Positions 52,843-61,154 of a stretch of 64,000 nt of DNA are shown one piece after another. Numbering within the stretch: the first letter of the stretch is position 1; each line of letters begins with the position of its first letter. The position numbers were made by a program, and so were the translations under genes. The DNA comes from AWTP1-13 sp963827545. Its GTDB lineage: Bacteria; Pseudomonadota; Alphaproteobacteria; Rhizobiales; Hyphomicrobiaceae. The stretch spans positions 58,541 to 122,540 of the forward strand of contig CAWHBI010000029.1 in assembly GCA_963827545.1 (NCBI GenBank). Direction: 5' to 3'. The notes below the pieces were generated by a model. It had not been told where the DNA came from. It saw only the letters and a program-made list of their open reading frames with translations, and ran no database searches.

Positions 52843-53874
52843 CTATGCCGCCTTCTCCTTCGCGGACCAGTTAAACTGAGTGCCATCGACCCACATGCGG
52901 TGCAGGATCACGGCGAGTTTCCGCGCGACCGCAACCTTGGCTTTTTTGAGCCCGTTGCGTTTGGCATGCCGCATCCCCCACGCTTTCAGCGCAGACCATT
53001 TCGGCACGCGCGTCAGTAGAACGCCAGCCGCTTCGAACAGGTAGCTGCGCAGCATGGCGTCACCGCACTTCGAGATGCGACCGCTCCAGTCGATCTCGCC
53101 CGAAGCGTGCCGCCTGGTCGTCAATTCGACGTAGGCACCGACGCTTCTCGAGCGTTTAAAGCGCGTCGGGTCGTCGATGATGGCGCGGAAGCACAGCGCG
53201 GTGATTGGACCTATACCCGGAACCGTCATGAAGGCTCGAACCTGTGGGTCGTGGCGTGCCAGCCTCATGACCTTGCGGTCGAGATCGCCGATCTGTTGCT
53301 CGATGGACTTGCGCGCCTTGATGAGAGGTTCGACTGCGGCGGATAGCTGCGGCCGGTTGGCGATAAGCGCCTCGGCACGCACGGCAAAGACGTTGAATGT
53401 TGCCCGACCGATGACAAGCCCAAGGTTCTTTAAGAGACCGCGGATTTGGTTCTCACGATCGCGCTTCATCTCGACCAACAAGGCCCGACTCGCCAGCAGT
53501 GCCTTCATCGCATGGCTGTCGAAGCTCTTCACGCGCACCTCCTTGAACCAGCCGGTCTGCATGATGCGCGCGATGCCGATCGCGTCTTTGCGATCACTCT
53601 TGTTGATCTGCATCTTGAGCACGGCTTTGGCGTGTCGTGCATCAATGTAGACGATAGGGAGCCCAAGACGTTTGAGCTCGGTCCACAGCCACGTGGCCGT
53701 CGGTCCAGTCTCGAGGCCGATGCGAACAGCGCCCGGTGCCTTCGACATCACGAAGGCGGCAATGGCCTCCGGATCGGAGGCGACCGTCCTCTCGCTTACG
53801 ATTCTCCCGCTACGATCCACGATGCAAATCGCCGTCTCCTTCAGAGAAACATCCAGTCCGACATAGTGCTCCAT
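52843..53874 (-). CDS. IS110-family transposase
   Basis: 343 residues from the ATG at 53874. MEHYVGLDVSLKETAICIVD carries the first Asp of the RuvC-like DEDD domain. IGLETGPTATWL and INKSDRKDAIGIARIM give the next acidic residues. The C-terminal Transposase_20 domain reads FMTVPGIGPITALCFRAIID and GAYVELTTRRHASGEIDWSG. IS110 elements usually lack terminal inverted repeats and target duplications, so the exact borders are not visible. The gene is intact. Confidence 0.93.
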   Translation of the reverse strand: MEHYVGLDVSLKETAICIVDRSGRIVSERTVASDPEAIAAFVMSKAPGAVRIGLETGPTATWLWTELKRLGLPIVYIDARHAKAVLKMQINKSDRKDAIGIARIMQTGWFKEVRVKSFDSHAMKALLASRALLVEMKRDRENQIRGLLKNLGLVIGRATFNVFAVRAEALIANRPQLSAAVEPLIKARKSIEQQIGDLDRKVMRLARHDPQVRAFMTVPGIGPITALCFRAIIDDPTRFKRSRSVGAYVELTTRRHASGEIDWSGRISKCGDAMLRSYLFEAAGVLLTRVPKWSALKAWGMRHAKRNGLKKAKVAVARKLAVILHRMWVDGTQFNWSAKEKAA

Positions 53875-54047
53875 GCTGCCCTCCGTCCATGCGAGGTCCC
53901 ATGAGGTCGACCTCAATCCTGGAGAGCTGATTCCCAGCACCTTGGTGCATTCGATCCCGGAATTACCCCATGTTGCAGAAGTCGGTTGTCGTGAGCGGCG
54001 AAGCGTGATTCACGGCGCAAGAAGCGACGCGGCAGCGGGGTCTGGCG

Positions 54048-55217
54048 ATGATGGGGCGGCTCAATCACGATCAGGGGCAGTTGTTCTACTCGTTTTGCCT
54101 CGAGGAGGTTGTTCCGGACGATCATCGCGTGCGCGAGATCGCCGCCGTGCTGGACCTGTCCTGGGTGCACGCCGAGCTGGCACCGCACTACTCGCATCTC
54201 GGCCGACCGTCGATCGACCCCGTGCTCATATGCTTATCGTTGGCTACGTGTTCGCCATCCGCTCGGAGCGACTGCTGTGCCGCGAGGTGCAGGTGAACCT
54301 GGCATACAGGTGGTTCTGCGGCCTGAGCATCGAGGACAAGGTCCCGGACCACTCTGCATTCTCGCGCGCTCGCAACGAACGCTTCCGCGATAGCGACATC
54401 TTCCGATGTATGTTCGAGCGGATTGTGGAGGCATGCATTGCGGCAGGCCTCGTCGGTGGGAAGGGCTTCGCAGTCGATGCCAGCCTGATTGTCGCCGACG
54501 CCAACAAGCAGCGCTCGATCCCGGGCAAGGAGTGGGACAAAAAGTGCGACGCCGGGACGGCGAGCCGGGCGGTGAAGGAGTACCTGGCAACCCTCGACGA
54601 TGCGGCCTTCGGCGCAGCCAGCGACGTAGTGCCGAAGTTCGTCTCGCCATCCGATCCGGCGGCGCAGTGGACCGGCGCCATGCGCGGACCGGCGTTCTTC
54701 GCCTACGCCGACAACTATCTGATCGACGTGAAGTTCGGCATCATCATGGATGTCGAAGCCTGTCATGCCATCCGGCAAGCCGAGGTGGGTGCCGCCAAGA
54801 CCATGATCGAGCGTACCGAGCAGCGCTTCGGCATCAAGCCCGAGCGGCTCGCCGCCGATATGGCCTACGGCTCGGCAGCGACGCTCAACTGGATCGTCAA
54901 TGAGAAGCGGATCGCCCCGCACATCCCGGTCTTGGATCGCTCCAAGCGTGAGGACGGCACCTTCTCGCGCGAGGACTTCACCTACGACAAGACGCGCGAC
55001 GTCTACATCTGTCCGACGTTCAACACCCTCACCACGACCGGCAAGATCATGAACGGCGACATGCTGGCCTACCGAGCCAGTGTGCCCAATTGCGCTACGT
55101 GCGCTTCAAGGCGAGATGCTGCCCGAAGGAGCCGGCGCGCAAGATCTTGCGCAGCATCTATGAAGAGGCGCGTGACGTGGCGCGTGCGCTCGCCAAGACC
55201 GAGGCCTTCGAGCAATC
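54048..55217 (+). pseudogene. IS1182-family transposase, 5' part
   Basis: MMGRLNHDQGQLFYSFCLEE, then VREIAAVLDLSWVHAELAPH, is the DUF772 N-terminal domain. A frame change near 54228 leads to MLIVGYVFAIRSERLLCREV. The DDE domain follows: GKGFAVDASLIVADANKQRS and ERLAADMAYGSAATLNW. Another change lies near 55108 in the cysteine-rich CATC...CPKEPARK. At 55217 the gene is cut by an IS21 element after codons for EAFEQ. Confidence 0.88.
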
Positions 55218-55397
55218 TGCGTAATCCGAGCCAAGTCGGCCACTGATTCCGACGCAATCCGGCCACCCGTTCCGACGGAAGTCGGCCACCTAATCCGATC
55301 GAACCCGGCCACCCCCTTGCGGTGGGCCTGACGCTTTCGCTGCCGGCGAACGAATCGGGGCACGCGGCCTCCTTTGCGCTGAAGCAAGGGAGGTCCG

Positions 55398-56940
55398 ATG
55401 CCCGCCGAGAGAGCGCCGATGCGGAAGATCCGCGAAGCCCTGAGACTGAAGCACGCGCTCGGCCTGAGCGAGCGGCTGATCGCGGTGTCGGTGAGCGTGA
55501 GCCGGTCGACGGTTGCGGAGTACCTGCGGCGAGCAAGCGTGGTCGGCATCACCTGGCCGGTGCCGGAAGCGATGGACGACGCGGAGTTGGAGCGGCGCCT
55601 GTTCACGCCGCCGTCGTTCGAGGTCAAGCCGGCACGGTCACAGCCCGATTGGAACCACGTCCACAAGGAGCTGAAGCGCCGCGGCGTGACGCTGCAGCTG
55701 CTGTGGGAAGAGTATCGCGGCGAGCACGTTGACGGCTATGGCTATAGCCGCTTCTGCGATCTCTATCGGGACTGGCTGCAAGACCGTCTCGGCAACGATG
55801 CGGCAGACGCATGCTGCCGGTGAGAAGCTGTTCGTCGATTGGGCGGGCGACACGGTGCCGGTGTTCGATGCCGCGACCGGCATAGAGCGGCGCGCCCACA
55901 TCTTCGTGGCGGTGCTGGGGGCGTCCAATTACACCTACGTCGAAGGCCGCTGGAGCGAGGCGCTGCCCGAGTGGATCGGCGCCCATGTCAATGCTTTCTC
56001 TGCCATCGATGGCGTGCCCGGCGCCGTGGTGTGCGACAACCTCAAGGCCGGCGTCACCGCGACCTGCCGCTACGAGCCCGGCATCAACCGCACCTACCAG
56101 GACCTCGCCGCCCATTACGGCACGGCGATCCTGCCCACCCGACCGAGGAAGCCGCGCGACAAGGCCAAGGTTGAAGTCGGCGTGCTCATCATCGAGCGTT
56201 ACGTGCTGGCGCGCTTGCGCAACCGGCGCTTCTTCTCGCTGTTCGAGCTCAATGCGGCAATCCGGGAGATTGTCGCCGCCCTCAACGTCCGCATCATGCG
56301 CAAGCTCGGCGTCAGCCGGCTCGAGCTGCTCGAGACGATCGAGCGGCCGGCGCTGAAGGCGCTGCCGAGCGAGCCCTACCAGTATGCCGAATGGAAGAAG
56401 TGCCGGGTCGCACCCGACTATCACGTCGAGGTCGAGCGCCACTACTACTCGGTGCCCTCGAGTCTGATCCGTGAACAGGTCGAAGCCCGCATCACCGATA
56501 CGACGGTCGAGATCTTCCACAAGGGCAGTCGGGTTGCGAGCCATGCGCGCTCGAACGTGCGCAATCGGCATACGACAGTTCGCGAGCACATGCCGAGCGC
56601 GCACCGGCGCTACGCCGAGTGGACGCCGGCGCGGATGATGCGCGAGGCCAGGAAGATCGGCCCGGCGACCATCGCTCTCATCGAGGCGATCATGAAGGCC
56701 AAGCCGCATCCCGAGCAGGGCTTCCGCGCCTGCCTCGGCATCCTGCGGCTCGCGCGCAGCTACGGCTCGGCCAGGGTGGAAGCTGCCTGCAAGCGCGGCA
56801 ACGATATCGGCACCACCACCTACGGCTCGATCGCCTCGATCCTGAAGAACGGGCTCGACCGCGCCTACGCACGCGAACCGACGCCGGACACCCCGCCGAT
56901 CCGGCACGGCAACATCCGCGGCACCGGCTACTACCACTGA
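55398..56940 (+). pseudogene. istA: IS21 transposase IstA, one frame change
   Basis: MPAERAPMRKIREALRLKHA begins a helix-turn-helix region. The frame changes near 55790 (after FCDLYRDWLQ) into RQTHAAGEKLFVDWAGDTVP, the first catalytic aspartate of the rve domain. VVCDNLKAGVTATC gives the second and DKAKVEVGVLIIERYVLARL the glutamate. The stop is at 56940. A GGGAGG site precedes the ATG. With one or two bases restored the protein has about 513 residues, normal for IstA. Confidence 0.88.
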
Positions 56941-56995
56941 AGAGCCGCTGCCAGGGATGGAGCAATCCGGCGGACGAAGGAAAGAGAGGAGAGCA

Positions 56996-57317
56996 ATGCT
57001 CAAACATCCAACCGAGGAGCGCCTCGGCGCGCTCGGGCTGACCGGCATGGCCAAGGCACTGGAGGAGCAGCGCAAGCAGCCCGACATTGCCGCGCTCGGC
57101 TTCGAGGAGCGCTTCGCGCTGCTGGTCGACCGCGAGGCGACGGAGCGCGACAACAAGCGGCTCCTGACCCGCTTGCGCTACGCCAGCCTCAGGCAGAACG
57201 CCGTCATCGAAGACGTCGACATGAAGGCGCCGCGTGGGCTCGACCGAGCGCTATTCCAGAAGCTGGCTGCCGGCGACTGGATCGAGCGGCATCAGAACTT
57301 GCTCATCATTGGCAAGA
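56996..57317 (+). pseudogene. istB: IstB helper ATPase, 5' part
   Basis: MLKHPTEERLGALGLTGMAK, then FEERFALLVDREATERDNKR and RHQNLLIIGK. The frame is cut inside the Walker A coding sequence at 57317 by the serine-recombinase element. GAGGAG precedes the ATG. Joined to 59912-60351 it gives an intact 253-residue IstB. Confidence 0.92.
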
Positions 57318-57353
57318 GCGAGCCCGCTTCATAATGCTCACCTCGCTATGCCT

Positions 57354-59423
57354 TTATAGATCAAGCTCTTTTTGGAGCGAATTGCCGGACGGCGGGCGCC
57401 GAAGACGACGGGCTGATGCGGCACGCTTGACGTCGTCGCGCTCAAGATCGCTGGCTTTGATCACCCAGGGCGCCCCCTTGCAAAGCTGATTCGCGGCGAG
57501 CTGGCCATCCTGAATGAGACGACGCACGCTCGACGGACTCACCAACAATGCTGCGGCAGCCTCGTCGAGGGTGACCTCGCCGCGCTCCCTCCGCTCGCCA
57601 TCGCGATAGGTTGCAATGCCGTGATTGCTGCGCAGGCTGCACACGCGCGAGCTCGTCCAGCCATTCCCGCGCCCCGTCCTCTTGCCGGCGCGATTGAGCA
57701 CCGAGGCGATCGCCTTGTCCGGCATCTGACGCGCGAGCACGTGCACGAGGTCGACAACCTCGGCCTCGGCGCTCCAGCGATGCTGCCCACTGCGGTTCTT
57801 TCTTACCCGGAGTGGAGAATGATCCCCGCCATGCCAGCGGATGGTGAGGGCCAGTGCGTTGTCCTCGACACGGACGACGATCTCATCGATCAACGTCCGC
57901 ACGATGCGTTTCTTCGTCTCGTTGGCGACGCCAGGACTGTTCCAAGCGCGCTCGAGATCGGAACCAAGGGACATCAGCCGCTCCCGATCGAGCGGGCTCA
58001 ACGTGCCGGACGGGGCAACCGTCAATCGATCGAGTTCGGCCTCGATAGCGCGCACCTCCATCAGCCGCTCGTTCCATCGCTTCTCGAGCTCGCTCGCGAC
58101 GAGACGGTTGTCGGGATCGATGGCGTCATACTGGCGTCGCGCGCGGGCGGCTTCGTAGCGCGCCTGCTCGAGTGCCAGTTCGATCTGCCGGCGCTTGTCC
58201 GATGTCTCGCGATTGCGCGCTTCCTGAGCAGCAAGCGCCGCCTCGATCCCGAGCGGCTGCAGTCGCTCGATCACCTGGGCCGCCACGTCGCGGTCGATGC
58301 GCATGCCGCCGAATGAGATGCAGCGGTCGCCACCGTGATTGAAGTGGCCGCCCCGGCAGTGGTAGCGCCCGGTGTTGCCGTCGGTGCCGGAGTAGGCGAC
58401 ATGCAGCTTGCGTCCGCAGTGGCCGCAGCGCAGCAGGCCTGCAAGCAACGCTTCGCCTCGGCGTAGCGCGCCTCGGCTCATCGGGACCATGCCGTTGGTG
58501 TTGTCCGCGATCAGGCCCAGGTTCCTCTCGTAGTCCGTCCAACTCACATAGCCCTCGTGGTGATTCGGGATCAACACCTCCCAGTCCTTGCGCTCCTTCT
58601 TGAAGCCGCGTGTGACCTTCTTGCGGCCGCTCTCGATGGTCACACGGCTGCCCGTCCGCCCGAACGCATAGGCGCCGGCATAGATTGGGTTGGTCAGGAT
58701 GTGCAGGATGGTGTTGTAGACCGGCAGCTTCCACACGATCCCGCGGCCTTCCGCCCCGTGGGCGACCGCGGGCAAAGCCACGCGCTCGTGGCGGAACCAC
58801 AGATGCACCTGACGAACCGATTGCATCTCGTCGAACTTAGTGAAGACGAGCGCAATGGCTTCCTGGATGCGCCGATCAGGGTCCTTCTCGATGCGATTGT
58901 GGCCAACCCGCACGTAGCCGATGGCAACTGTCATGAACAGCTCGCCACGACGCGCTTTCTGCTTCAAAGCTTCGAGCGAACGCTGACGCAGCACCGACAG
59001 CTCCATCTCGCTCATCGTGCCCTTCATGCCGAGCAGCAGGCGATCGTTGGGATGGCGCGGATCATACACGCCGTCCTCGTCGACGATCAGTGTGCCAACG
59101 AGACCGCAGAACTCGAGGAGCGTGTGCCAGTCGCGCCCGTTGCGGGCGAGCCGCGAGGCCTCGATCGAGACCACCGCGCCGACACGTCCTTCACAGATCG
59201 CGGCCAGCAGCTTCTCGAAGCCGGGCCTGGCAACGCCGCCGCCGGAACGGCCGAGATCGACGTCGATGACGGCGACGTCGCCCCAGCCGAGCTGTCGCGC
59301 ACGATCGGCGAGGCCGTATTGGCGGCGCTTGCTCTCCAGGTTGTTGGCGACCTGATCGGCTGTCGACTGGCGGATATAGACGACAGCCTGGCGGGCGAGG
59401 TGCTCAGGCGTGATCTTGCTCAT
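57354..59423 (-). CDS. large serine recombinase
   Basis: 689 residues. The resolvase domain has AVVYIRQSTADQVANN with Ser20 as nucleophile, then VSIEASRLARNGRDWH and GTMSEMELSVLRQRSLEALK. The Recombinase domain follows (about 180-290), then a zinc ribbon CGHCGRKLHVAYSGTDGNTG...GGDRC, a coiled-coil (about 400-460), and a C-terminal MerR-like helix-turn-helix EVTLDEAAAALLVSPSSVRR. The gene is intact and oriented against istB. Its start overlaps the 65-residue gene by 20 bases. Confidence 0.94.
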   Translation of the reverse strand: MSKITPEHLARQAVVYIRQSTADQVANNLESKRRQYGLADRARQLGWGDVAVIDVDLGRSGGGVARPGFEKLLAAICEGRVGAVVSIEASRLARNGRDWHTLLEFCGLVGTLIVDEDGVYDPRHPNDRLLLGMKGTMSEMELSVLRQRSLEALKQKARRGELFMTVAIGYVRVGHNRIEKDPDRRIQEAIALVFTKFDEMQSVRQVHLWFRHERVALPAVAHGAEGRGIVWKLPVYNTILHILTNPIYAGAYAFGRTGSRVTIESGRKKVTRGFKKERKDWEVLIPNHHEGYVSWTDYERNLGLIADNTNGMVPMSRGALRRGEALLAGLLRCGHCGRKLHVAYSGTDGNTGRYHCRGGHFNHGGDRCISFGGMRIDRDVAAQVIERLQPLGIEAALAAQEARNRETSDKRRQIELALEQARYEAARARRQYDAIDPDNRLVASELEKRWNERLMEVRAIEAELDRLTVAPSGTLSPLDRERLMSLGSDLERAWNSPGVANETKKRIVRTLIDEIVVRVEDNALALTIRWHGGDHSPLRVRKNRSGQHRWSAEAEVVDLVHVLARQMPDKAIASVLNRAGKRTGRGNGWTSSRVCSLRSNHGIATYRDGERRERGEVTLDEAAAALLVSPSSVRRLIQDGQLAANQLCKGAPWVIKASDLERDDVKRAASARRLRRPPSGNSLQKELDL

Positions 59424-59601
59424 GTCCCGCCCCGCTTGCTGTGTTGTCGCCTATCCTTGCCTTGACGCTGCCGTCCCCGATCGCCTCGACCAGAAGCTCG
59501 CCGATGCGGCGAACGAGGGTGGCCGTCAGGGTGGTGGGGACTTGTGCTGTTGGTTGCTCCTCCTCGAACAAGTCGCGCTGCCGGCTCGGTCTTGGGCACA
59601 T
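59404..59601 (-). CDS. 65-residue accessory protein of the serine-recombinase element
   Basis: MCPRPSRQRDLFEEEQPTAQ, then TLTATLVRRIGELLVEAIGD. AGGAGG stands before the ATG at 59601. It overlaps the recombinase start and lies inside the end of the DUF5372-like frame. Such triplets recur in related elements. A role as a recombination helper is possible but unproven. Confidence 0.65.
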   Translation of the reverse strand: MCPRPSRQRDLFEEEQPTAQVPTTLTATLVRRIGELLVEAIGDGSVKARIGDNTASGAGHEQDHA

Positions 59602-59872
59602 GATCGCCTCCTGCTTGCGGGGCCGATTCCCCACGGGAGGCTTGCAGCGAGTTGAGCTGCCGGCGCAGATCCATGAGCCGATCGACGGACAGACGAGGGC
59701 ACGCCGTGAGAGCGGCTGAGCATGCGGTTTCCTCGCTCATCCATGCCGGGATCAGCGCGAGTGTACCGTCACGCTGGATGATGACCAGATGCTCGCTCCC
59801 AGCGAACCGCCTGCGGTGCACAACCTCGACCGACTGCCCAAAGCGGGGATGGAACGGGTAGTGAATGACCAC
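59420..59872 (-). CDS. DUF5372-like protein of the serine-recombinase element
   Basis: 150 residues from a GTG at 59872: VVIHYPFHPRFGQSVEVVHR, RRFAGSEHLVIIQRDGTLAL and IPAWMSEETACSAAL fit DUF5372 (HPFHPxFGQ...). The C-terminal third, after MDLRRQLNSLQASR, overlaps the 65-residue gene in another frame and is low-complexity. The N-terminal start lies 38 bases from the right junction, so its promoter may be at the element end. Confidence 0.6.
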   Translation of the reverse strand: MVIHYPFHPRFGQSVEVVHRRRFAGSEHLVIIQRDGTLALIPAWMSEETACSAALTACPRLSVDRLMDLRRQLNSLQASRGESAPQAGGDHVPKTEPAARLVRGGATNSTSPHHPDGHPRSPHRRASGRGDRGRQRQGKDRRQHSKRGGT

Positions 59873-59911
59873 CTCCCCCGCCAGACACCCGGCATTGCGA
59901 CGCTGCCTCGA

Positions 59912-60351
59912 CTGGCGTGGGGAAAAGTTGGATCGCCTGTGCCCTTGGCCATAAGGCGTGCCGGGACAATCGCTCCGTCCTCTATCACCGGGTGCCGAGG
60001 CTGTTCGATGCGCTGGCACTTGCCCGCGGCGATGGACGCCTCGACCGGCTGCTCAGGAGCCTGGCGCGTGTCGAGCTGCTGATCCTCGACGACTGGGGCC
60101 TTTCCCCCATGACGGCCGAGCAGCGCCGCGACCTGCTGGAGATCCTGGAGGATCGGCACGGGCGCGGCTCCACCGTGGTGACCAGCCAGCTGCCGATCGA
60201 GCACTGGCACGAGATCATCGGCGACCCCACGATCGCCGACGCCATCCTCGACCGCCTGGTCCACAACGCGCACCGGCTCATCCTCAAGGGCGAGAGCCTG
60301 CGCAAGGCTGCCGCCAAGCGTCAGAAACTTGACGCCGAGCCCGTCGAATGA
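59912..60351 (+). pseudogene. istB: IstB helper ATPase, 3' part
   Basis: Continues the istB frame from codons for TGVGKSWIACALGHKACRDN (rest of Walker A) through LARVELLILDDWGLSPMTAE (Walker B) and VTSQLPIEHWHEIIGDPTIA to the stop at 60351. It has no start of its own. Confidence 0.92.
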
Positions 60352-60482
60352 CCTGATGCGAACGCCGACACGAGAGCAAGGCCCAACAGGCGGCCGGGAT
60401 CATCGCAAGCCCTGGCCGGCTTCAATTGGAATGGGTGGCCGACTTCGCTCGGAATCCCCGGCCGACTTCGTCGGAATACGCA

Positions 60483-60682
60483 AGCAATCCTGCCGAGACC
60501 GCAAGCGCATCGAGATGCTGTTTGCTCACCTGAAGCGCATTCTACGGCTTGGTCGGCTACGACTGCGCGGGCCGCGCGGCGCTCAGTTCGAGTTCACATT
60601 GGCAGCCCTTGCCCAGAACCTGCGGCGGCTCGCCAAGCTAATGGCGCGACCACCGCCCATGGTCGCCGCGCGTGTTGCGTGA
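60483..60682 (+). pseudogene. IS1182-family transposase, 3' part
   Basis: After the second AGCAATC the frame reads SCRDRKRIEMLFAHLKRILR, then LGRLRLRGPRGAQFEFTLAA and LAQNLRRLAKLMARPPP. This is the C-terminal end of the transposase cut at 55217. Joining 55217 to 60490 restores EAFEQSCRDRKRIEM in frame, which proves the order of insertions. Confidence 0.92.
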
Positions 60683-61154
60683 GCGTCGGGGTAGGGGTCC
60701 AAGTTGCGTAGCACGCGTCAGTATCAGGGCGTCACAGACGCTCTCCAGCTGGAGCGAGCGGCAAAAGGGCGCCGCAGCAATCCTTACAGAACCCTTTGCC
60801 GATCTCGCCACCGACTTTCGCGACAAAATCGGCACTCTTTCACCGGACGTGTTCGGAGCAATGCAGGGCGAATGTCAGGTCAATAGCTGACGTCGCGGCC
60901 CGCCCGTGAGCCAACTCTGATGGCCGCGTCGCTGAGCGTGCCGGTTGTCATGCGTAACTGACGTGCTCCGCCCCGCTCCCTTAACTCATAGCTCAGATCA
61001 GGACGCGGGGAGTGACGCGGCTCAAGCCGACGGACTCAGGCCAGGGTAGTACCCCGACCCTCCGCACAGAACCATCTAAGCTATTGATAACGTGCGCTTT
61101 CTGCTTTGTTTCTTTGGTGCCCAGGAAAGGAGTTGGCGGTGGCGTCACAGAAAC
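60683..61154. other. intergenic stretch without a supported gene
   Basis: About 470 bases between the IS1182 remnant and the secreted-protein gene. I could not identify the right inverted repeat of the IS1182 element. Short frames have no family resemblance. It includes the second copy of the 21-base repeat (61110-61130). Confidence 0.45.
61110..61130. repeat. 21-base direct repeat, copy 2
   Basis: Identical to 49563-49583. Here it lies at the 3' end region of the secreted-protein gene, where its complement would encode PFLGTKE. Confidence 0.4.

Larger units (their letters stand above)
57318..59911. mobile_element. large-serine-recombinase element inserted in istB
   Basis: 2594 bases with three minus-strand genes (DUF5372-like, a 65-residue protein, recombinase). 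Left junction GGCAA-GA-GCGAGC (GA at 57316-57317), right junction GCCTC-GA-CTGGCG (GA at 59910-59911). Removal of one GA copy with the insert restores GGCAAGACTGGCGTGGGG, the istB Walker A codons. A two-base core is the hallmark of serine integrases. Confidence 0.88.
55218..60482. mobile_element. IS21-family element (itself interrupted)
   Basis: Begins TGCGTAATCCGAGCC and ends GTCGGAATACGCA. The termini are inverted (TG...CA) and followed inward by several copies of a CCGACG/AAGTCGGCCAC motif, the multiple terminal repeats of IS21. The target duplication AGCAATC is seen at 55211-55217 and 60483-60489. Without the 2.59-kb insertion the element is about 2.67 kb, normal for the family. Confidence 0.92.

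Noticed and set aside
52449..52886. N-terminal extension of the SGNH protein to 52886
   Set aside because: The extension has no conserved features and overlaps the end of the IS110 gene. The anchor helix begins after 52448.
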